Assembly (NCBI RefSeq): GCF_032854445.1 | Contig: NC_088302.1 | Coordinates: forward strand, 42,352,191 to 42,416,190 | Length of the DNA: 64,000 nucleotides | Reading direction: 5' to 3' | Source of the DNA: Liolophura sinensis | Lineage: Eukaryota > Mollusca > Polyplacophora > Chitonida > Chitonidae | Shown here: positions 59,041 to 64,000 of the stretch, piece after piece | Layout: each line of letters opens with the position of its first letter | How positions within the stretch are numbered: position 1 is the stretch's first letter | Translations under genes and position numbers: made by a program | Notes under the pieces: model-generated | The model's input: the letters and a program-made list of their open reading frames with translations, nothing else | Told to the model about the DNA's origin: nothing | The model's database searches: none

Positions 59041-59788
59041 TGTTACGACCCAAACTGTCTGTATTGTAAAGAGATGGCTTTTTCGAAATACAAGACAGTT
59101 TAGCTGCACAAAAAAGTATCCAAAACCAGCAGATTTTATTTTACAACAATTTATTAGGTTTACCAAGAACAGATAACAAGACCTACACATATACTAAAGT
59201 ACTTAAGTTTAACAAGAAAGGATATCAGTATCTATACAAATACTAAAGTACAATGGTGTCAAGTCCAAACGGACGCATATATTCCACAATGTTGAAAATC
59301 ATACAGGCATCAATGCACAAATAAGAGCGAAAAATCCACAGTATAACTGAGTGTATGACGAAACATACACAAAATTCCACAGACAGGGTCCGTGTACTAA
59401 TAAGCACTGTGTACACAAGAGCACAAATTAAATATACAAGTTCAGACTGAACAAGTCCTCGGTGGAGATAGGATATAACAAAGCCAGAGGCTATAAGGAC
59501 ACCAAAATTCAGCACAAAAGACCTACTAAAGTAACACACAGCGAAAGTATCCAAAACTCTCAATAATTCTCCTTTCTCCCCCTTTGACCTGCTTTCATAG
59601 GTCTTGTATAGACTGGTGGAATTTTCTAGAATAAGAAAATTCCTGAACACTTGTTGTAAACAAACAGGCCCCGAACTGAGCGTATTCTGGAACATTTTAA
59701 AGCAGAGGCAGACAGCAGGCCCTGAATTCAGCATATGTAAACAGTGGCAAGCTAAATTTAGAAGCGGACGGCAGTCGTGCACATAACA
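59041..59788 (-). repeat. 5' LTR of the Gmr1-type element (748 bp)
   Basis: TGTTA...TAACA termini. It is longer than the 3' copy by a ~13-bp segment near 59655 and a few bases near 59474. On the minus strand it holds AATAAA-type words about 100 bp before its end, as expected for polyadenylation in R. Confidence 0.95.
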
Positions 59789-60255
59789 ACACCGAATCCA
59801 ATAGTTACATTATCACTATAAGTGCATGTAAGAAAAAATCCCCCCCCCCCCTAGGCAAACAAGCCGCTGTCTGTCGTCAATTGGTCGGTCTGTCAGTCAA
59901 TTGCTCCGTCAAGTTTTCGACATCCTATAGCCTTTCAACAAGGGCGAAGTTCAAGATGACGTCAACTTCTTACAAGATTTTACACCTATCATGAATTATC
60001 ACTTGTTGAAGTGCAAGCTGATAATAAGAAAAATAAAAAAATTATTTATAAAATGAAACTATTGATTTTAATTTTTTGATTTCAAAATGTTTTTGGGTAA
60101 TATAAAAATATACTTAGGATAGATAAAAAAGGGTGTGGTATTACACAAAATGGGTGTAAACTACTTCAATAGACCACTCAAATATTTGCTTGTATACAAA
60201 TTTTTAAGCCAAATATTGACAAACACTTTCACTTTCATTGATTATATACACTTAC
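59789..60255. other. Intronic stretch, nothing recognised
   Basis: AT-rich with a C-run at about 59841-59850. Confidence 0.35.
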
Positions 60256-60339
60256 CTTTATAATCAGTTGTTCCTCGCATAGCTTCCACATCAGGAATGT
60301 AAAAGCTGTACCCGATAAAAGAGCCTGAATTTGCATTAC
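60256..60339 (-). CDS. Cys-rich protein gene, internal exon of 84 nt
   Basis: Consensus donor (AAAG|GTAAGT). Two acceptors 8 bp apart follow a pyrimidine tract (tttattctctccag and aatgag). The second gives a phase 1-1 exon with an open frame reading NANSGSFIGYSFYIPDV then EAMRGTTDYK, joining in phase with the exons at 63308 and 51026. The first acceptor (to 60347) opens a different frame that would not fit the preferred frame of the next exon. Family unknown. Confidence 0.55.
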
Positions 60340-60428
60340 CTCATTACCTGGAGAGAATAAACACCATAACGTTAAAACACACACACACAGTATACATATG
60401 GCCACCTTATAAACATATATGTATATAT

Positions 60429-60530
60429 GCTGGTTTCATCTCCTGGGCTACGTCGAAAAAACTGCCTCCTACCTACGGAGATGGTCTTGGGTTTCTTACT
60501 TACGGTGTAAACCAACAATCAAAAAAAATC
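60429..60530 (+). mobile_element. SINE family A remnant with internal deletion
   Basis: gctggtttcatctcctgg, acctacggagatggtcttgg and taaaccaacaatcaaaaaaa fall in family A order with ~100 bp missing. Confidence 0.55.
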
Positions 60531-60547
60531 AAAAAATATAAATATCA

Positions 60548-61515
60548 AGTCATCATACTGTCATCTGCACTGGATTCTACATGGATGATGGCTACAAGGT
60601 GGCCATACGTATACTGGCTCAAACAAAGTAGTCGACCATGCATAAACCATCCTCCTGTCAACTGAGCTGGATTCTACATGGATGATGGCTACAAGGTGGT
60701 CATATGTATACTGGCTCAAACAAAATAGTCGACCATGCACAAACCATCCTACTGTCATCTGAACCGATTTCTAAATGGATGATGGCTACAAGGAGGCCAT
60801 ATGTATACTGGCTCAAACAAAATAGTCGACCATACACAAACCATACCCCTGTCATCAGAACTGGATTCTACATGGATGATGGCTACAAGGTGGCCATACG
60901 TATACAGGCTCAAACAAAATAGTCGTCCATGCACAAACCATCCTCTTGTCATCTGAACTGGATTCTACATGGATAATGGCTACAGGGTGGCCTGATGTAT
61001 ACTGGCTCAAACATAATAGTCGACCATGCACAAACCATCCTCCTGTCATCTGAACTGGATTCTACATGGATAATGGCTTCATGGTGGACGTATGTATACT
61101 GGCTCAAAAAAAATATTCGTGCATGCACGAACCATCCTACATCCTTAGTGGGTTCCGCAAGTAGATTTGCTGCAAGATGACCAACTTTGCACTTGTTGAA
61201 ACAATAGAATCTACCATATAAAAAAAACCTGACTGCCATTCGGAGTGGATTCTCCAAGTAAATTGGCTGTAAGATGACCAGCTTTGCACTTTATGAAACA
61301 ATATAGTCTACCATGTAAAAACCACCTGACTACCATTCGGAGTGGATTCCCCAAGGAGACTGGCTGCAAGATGACCGACTTTGCACTTGTTGAAACAATA
61401 TAGTCTACCATGTAAAAACCACCCTACTGCCATTCGCAAAGAATTCTCCCAGGAAATTGGCTGTAAGATGACCAGCTTTGCATCTGTTGAAACAATATAG
61501 TCCATATAGTCCAAT
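60548..61515. repeat. 97-bp satellite array with two subfamilies
   Basis: Six units of type 1 (60548-61130; ggattctacatggatgatgg, tatactggctcaaacaaaat) are followed by about four units of type 2 (61130-61515; ggattctccaagtaaattgg, gcacttgttgaaacaatata). Both types share one ~97-98 bp scaffold, with matching ggattct, ggct..aag.tg(g/a)cc, gtc.accatg and aaaccac/tcct words. The repeated minus-strand open frames over the array are periodic artefacts (97 is not a multiple of 3). Confidence 0.9.
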
Positions 61516-63307
61516 TGTTCCAAGGAACAATTGACTCTTTCCATACAAGAACACAACTTTGTAAGTCAGTTACAGCCAGAGACTGAGGTGTTCAGACAGC
61601 ATCCACTACTAAAGACTTGAAGCACGGCATGGCGCTAATCAATCGATTAAATGGTTATAAAAAGTAAACAAATAAATATCTTTCGACGAAATGCAGCCTC
61701 TGAACTTTTTTTGGCCTTCTTATAGCTACAGAAACCTGAAAATAATACTGAATGTCGTTTGGAAAATGTGATGAGTCTGCAGTTGATCTGGGTTTTCTGT
61801 ACACCCGTAATATATTTTGATAATAATATCCGATGAGGATGTAGTCTTGAAAAATTCATTTAGTATATCGTACCTGCTACGTTGATTACATTAAATATTA
61901 CCATTTTCCCCCTGAAAGGTCAATATGCAACACGAGCTTGAAACAGGTGATTTTTATCTTAGCCGTGCTCTAATAAATATGACATCTTAACGCATTATAT
62001 AACGCACTACTGAGATTAAAATGTTACAACGCTTTTAGAAAGCAAACCTGTGAAGAAAATGCGGGAAGAATCGTCCAAATGAAAACTCTTTTAACATTGG
62101 CTTAATATTATGTTAGACTTATTTAAAAGCTGCCTACCGCCTACACAGCTCCAGCTTCTCTGTTTCCACTTGGTTAGACGGGGAAAAGAATTTTAGTAGA
62201 TATGTCTGGTCCATTTTGGAACAAAATCTTAATTGAACTATCCCAGGAAAAATCCAGATGGGTGGAAGTAATTATTAGCGATTCCGCTTAATTTCTGTGA
62301 GAGTCTTTAACTTCTGACCGGAACAAGTAGTCAGCGAAAACCGCCCCCTCCCACAGTTGAGAACCGCTTGGTCTCGTCACTTTAATGAAGCAAATGGTAT
62401 TTGTCGCTTCAAGTTTGCGCAACGTTCCGCTGTCAGCTGTCAGACAGAGCAATTGCACTGATGAACGTATTAACTGTCACCGAATTTAAATCAAATAACA
62501 GACGGTCCAGATGGCAGAGATGAGCCTGTGGAATAGGATGGTCTGACGTTGTGAATTATGCTTACTTGTTGGATAGTGACACATTTATATCATTTTGTAG
62601 TTTGCATATGCCGGGTACATATCTCGTTGTGTAAGATTTTTAGATGCCGTGTGTTGTTTGGCAATTTTATTCAGCATTATGCATAATTACTATTTCACAA
62701 AACTTCTTCTCTAACTTTCTCATGTTTTACAAGGAGAATATTTCTGTTACGAATACATATGGACAGTGTCATGTATCTCTGGCGGTCTGTTCCATGAAGA
62801 CTAGACGAACAGCTATGAGCAGTTGCCCAGCACATTCCTTGAGTCTTTTCTTCATCAATGGACTGCTGACTGCTGATGAAATCTTCAGTTTGTTTGACTG
62901 CATTCTAATTGCTTACCATATACCTCCCCATCTCTTTAGTTATTTGCGTTGAACAAAATTGGCTTTGCAAATATTAACTAGAAACATCAGTTATCTTTGA
63001 AGATTAATATATGAATGTTTATTAAGGCACCAAGAAGCATAAAGGTTTCAGTTGGCAGATAAAGCGGAAGATATCGATTGCTGAATGCAGATGGAACATT
63101 CTTTGCGTGTTTGGGGTGCTCTTGCGACCTTACCAGGACCATTCAGCAGAGTGAATGTCAATATTTGTTGAAATAGTAATGAAGTATACGAAAAACTAAG
63201 TTCTTTGAACGTAAAATTCCGTTCATGATAATTCACACAACTCTCACCATTCATGGCTGTGCATGAAATTTTTGAGGTAAAGAAATCAAACAGATCTATA
63301 CACATAC
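61516..63307. other. Intronic stretch, nothing recognised
   Basis: No exon or transposon domain; a 102-codon plus-strand frame (62644-62952) has no motif. Confidence 0.35.
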
Positions 63308-63461
63308 CTACCCAATACCGGATCTTACACCCGGTTCCAGTTTCCAGACGACCTTTCGGGCAAGAGGAACGGCAGACATGTAGAGTAGCCTCCCTTTGTC
63401 TACAGTGATCGATGGAATGAGTGCACTGCTGAATCGGAGATTTCCACACTCTCAGTGCTTT
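63308..63461 (-). CDS. Cys-rich protein gene, most upstream exon seen
   Basis: Donor GTAG|GTATGT. The open frame reads WKSPIQQCTHSIDHCRQ, then EATLHVCRSSCPKG and TGCKIRYWV, giving five cysteines in about 30 residues (spacing C-6-C-8-C-3-C-9-C). It ends in phase 1, as the exon at 60256-60339 needs. The 5' edge is uncertain: the acceptor could be the AG at 63462-63463 (weak pyrimidine tract) or one nearer 63430. No start codon or signal peptide seen, so earlier exons lie beyond the window or were missed. Confidence 0.5.
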
Positions 63462-63554
63462 CTAATTTAAATGATTCTTTATTCTTCATTGTCAGAGGTT
63501 TGTCTGTCGGTAATGTGAAGTAAAGAGCTGTACATCGGCTTTCATGGAGTCACC

Positions 63555-63620
63555 TTTGTATAAGTGGAATTTTATTGAATACAGTGTAAACACAAATAAA
63601 AATAGTTAAATAAATAAAAA
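63555..63620 (+). mobile_element. Possible decayed SINE family A 3' end
   Basis: gtataagtggaattttattg, aatacagtgtaaacacaaat and an AAAT-like tail. Confidence 0.4.
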
Positions 63621-63671
63621 AGTCTGAGGACCCCTGATGTACCTAGGAAACGTTAGATTTCCAATGTAACC

Positions 63672-63790
63672 AATAAGTGAGTGAGTAAGTGCTTGGGGTT
63701 TAACGTCGTACTTGACAATTTTTCAGTCATATGACGACGAAGGAATCCTTCGAGTGCTATCGGGCCGGTTACAGCCAATACAAACACATG
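63672..63790 (-). mobile_element. SINE family B, 3' terminal part, minus strand
   Basis: gtgagtgagtaagtgcttgg, ggtttaacgtcgtacttgac and cagtcatatgacgacgaagg on the plus strand are the reverse complement of the family B end, whose last words (gacgttaaaccccaagca) also occur in the 16.1-kb copy. Confidence 0.65.
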
Positions 63791-63879
63791 CCATGTGACT
63801 TATTTACAAATTCCTCCAAATGTGATACAAACATTTTGTTCTCTGTGGAGCCTTAATGCCTCCCCACCAGGCTTCCACC

Positions 63880-63930
63880 CCCCCCCCCCCCACCAGCACC
63901 ACCACCCCCAGCCCCACCCCACACCCATCA
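63880..63930. repeat. C-rich low-complexity tract
   Basis: A run of C followed by cacc/ccca repeats. Confidence 0.8.
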
Positions 63931-64000
63931 CGTTCAGAGTTGTGGATCATCACCTCGTGTAGCACACACTGACACTGAACACAGCTGCACTATTACACTT

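Larger units (their letters stand above)
53815..59792 (-). mobile_element. Gmr1-type LTR retrotransposon, RT-less, with inverted internal segment
   Basis: The element proper is 53819-59788 (5970 bp, minus strand). ACAC direct repeats flank it at 53815-53818 and 59789-59792. LTRs begin TGTTA and end TAACA. In transcriptional order (falling coordinates): 5' LTR, primer site, gag, inverted 218-bp segment, protease, integrase, RT N-terminal leader, RNase H, polypurine tract, 3' LTR. Having integrase upstream of RT/RNase H is characteristic of Gmr1-like elements (first described from cod), whereas ordinary Ty3/gypsy elements have integrase last. About 400 residues of RT are absent, gag and pol carry stops and frameshifts, and a SINE sits in integrase. 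The LTRs differ at four substitutions and two small indels by hand alignment, so the insertion is recent despite the defective interior. Confidence 0.92.

Noticed and set aside
59243-59782. 179-codon minus-strand frame
   Set aside because: It lies entirely inside the 5' LTR; LTRs of this type do not encode proteins and there is no family resemblance.
60555-61560. Several overlapping minus-strand frames with similar peptides (e.g. GWFVHGRLFCLSQ)
   Set aside because: They are read from the 97-bp satellite, shift frame at every unit and have no other coding evidence.

Overview
The window is animal nuclear DNA, AT-rich and gene-poor. Coding sequence is cut into short exons with GT/AG borders, and most recognisable sequence is transposon-derived. 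The dominant repeats are two tRNA-derived SINE families, called A and B here, whose 3' ends I associate from memory with marine molluscs and related lophotrochozoans. The organism is therefore most likely a mollusc (inference, not tested by any search).

Layout. Positions 1-27 kb are mostly unannotatable non-coding DNA with scattered SINEs, a 210-bp duplication, a degenerate local repeat family near 16.7-18.5 kb, a 29-bp minisatellite (24.85-25.41 kb) and one isolated plus-strand exon (4706-4765). At 27110-27227, minus strand, lies the first coding exon of an ammonium transporter (Amt family), the only host gene I can name. A TATA box and a candidate untranslated exon on the plus strand sit about 0.65 kb away, head to head with it. 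From 28 to 37 kb come minisatellites, a CRE/CCAAT-rich block, a family B SINE, a strong 32-nt plus-strand exon (34528-34559) and a decayed LINE with RT motifs (34.8-36.7 kb, minus).

From about 63.5 kb down to 37.1 kb the minus strand carries up to nine short exons. They form two phase-consistent runs of one probable gene, or two genes, for a cysteine-rich protein that I do not recognise. Its introns hold LINE and SINE copies, minisatellites and a complete LTR retrotransposon.

The LTR retrotransposon (53819-59788, minus strand) is the most interesting item. It has near-identical LTRs, a 4-bp target duplication, a tRNA-Pro-type primer site, a gag with a SCAN-like capsid segment and a zinc knuckle, and protease, integrase and RNase H remnants. 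Integrase lies upstream of the RT N-terminal leader and RNase H, which is the Gmr1-type order rather than the usual Ty3/gypsy order. The reverse transcriptase core is missing. A 218-bp copy of the RNase H tail, polypurine tract and U3 edge sits inverted between gag and protease. The LTRs differ far less than the inverted arms do, so the defective structure was probably already mobile before this insertion. A young family A SINE later inserted into its integrase.

No complete host gene, true tRNA, rRNA or CRISPR array is visible. Family identifications rest on motifs read by eye.
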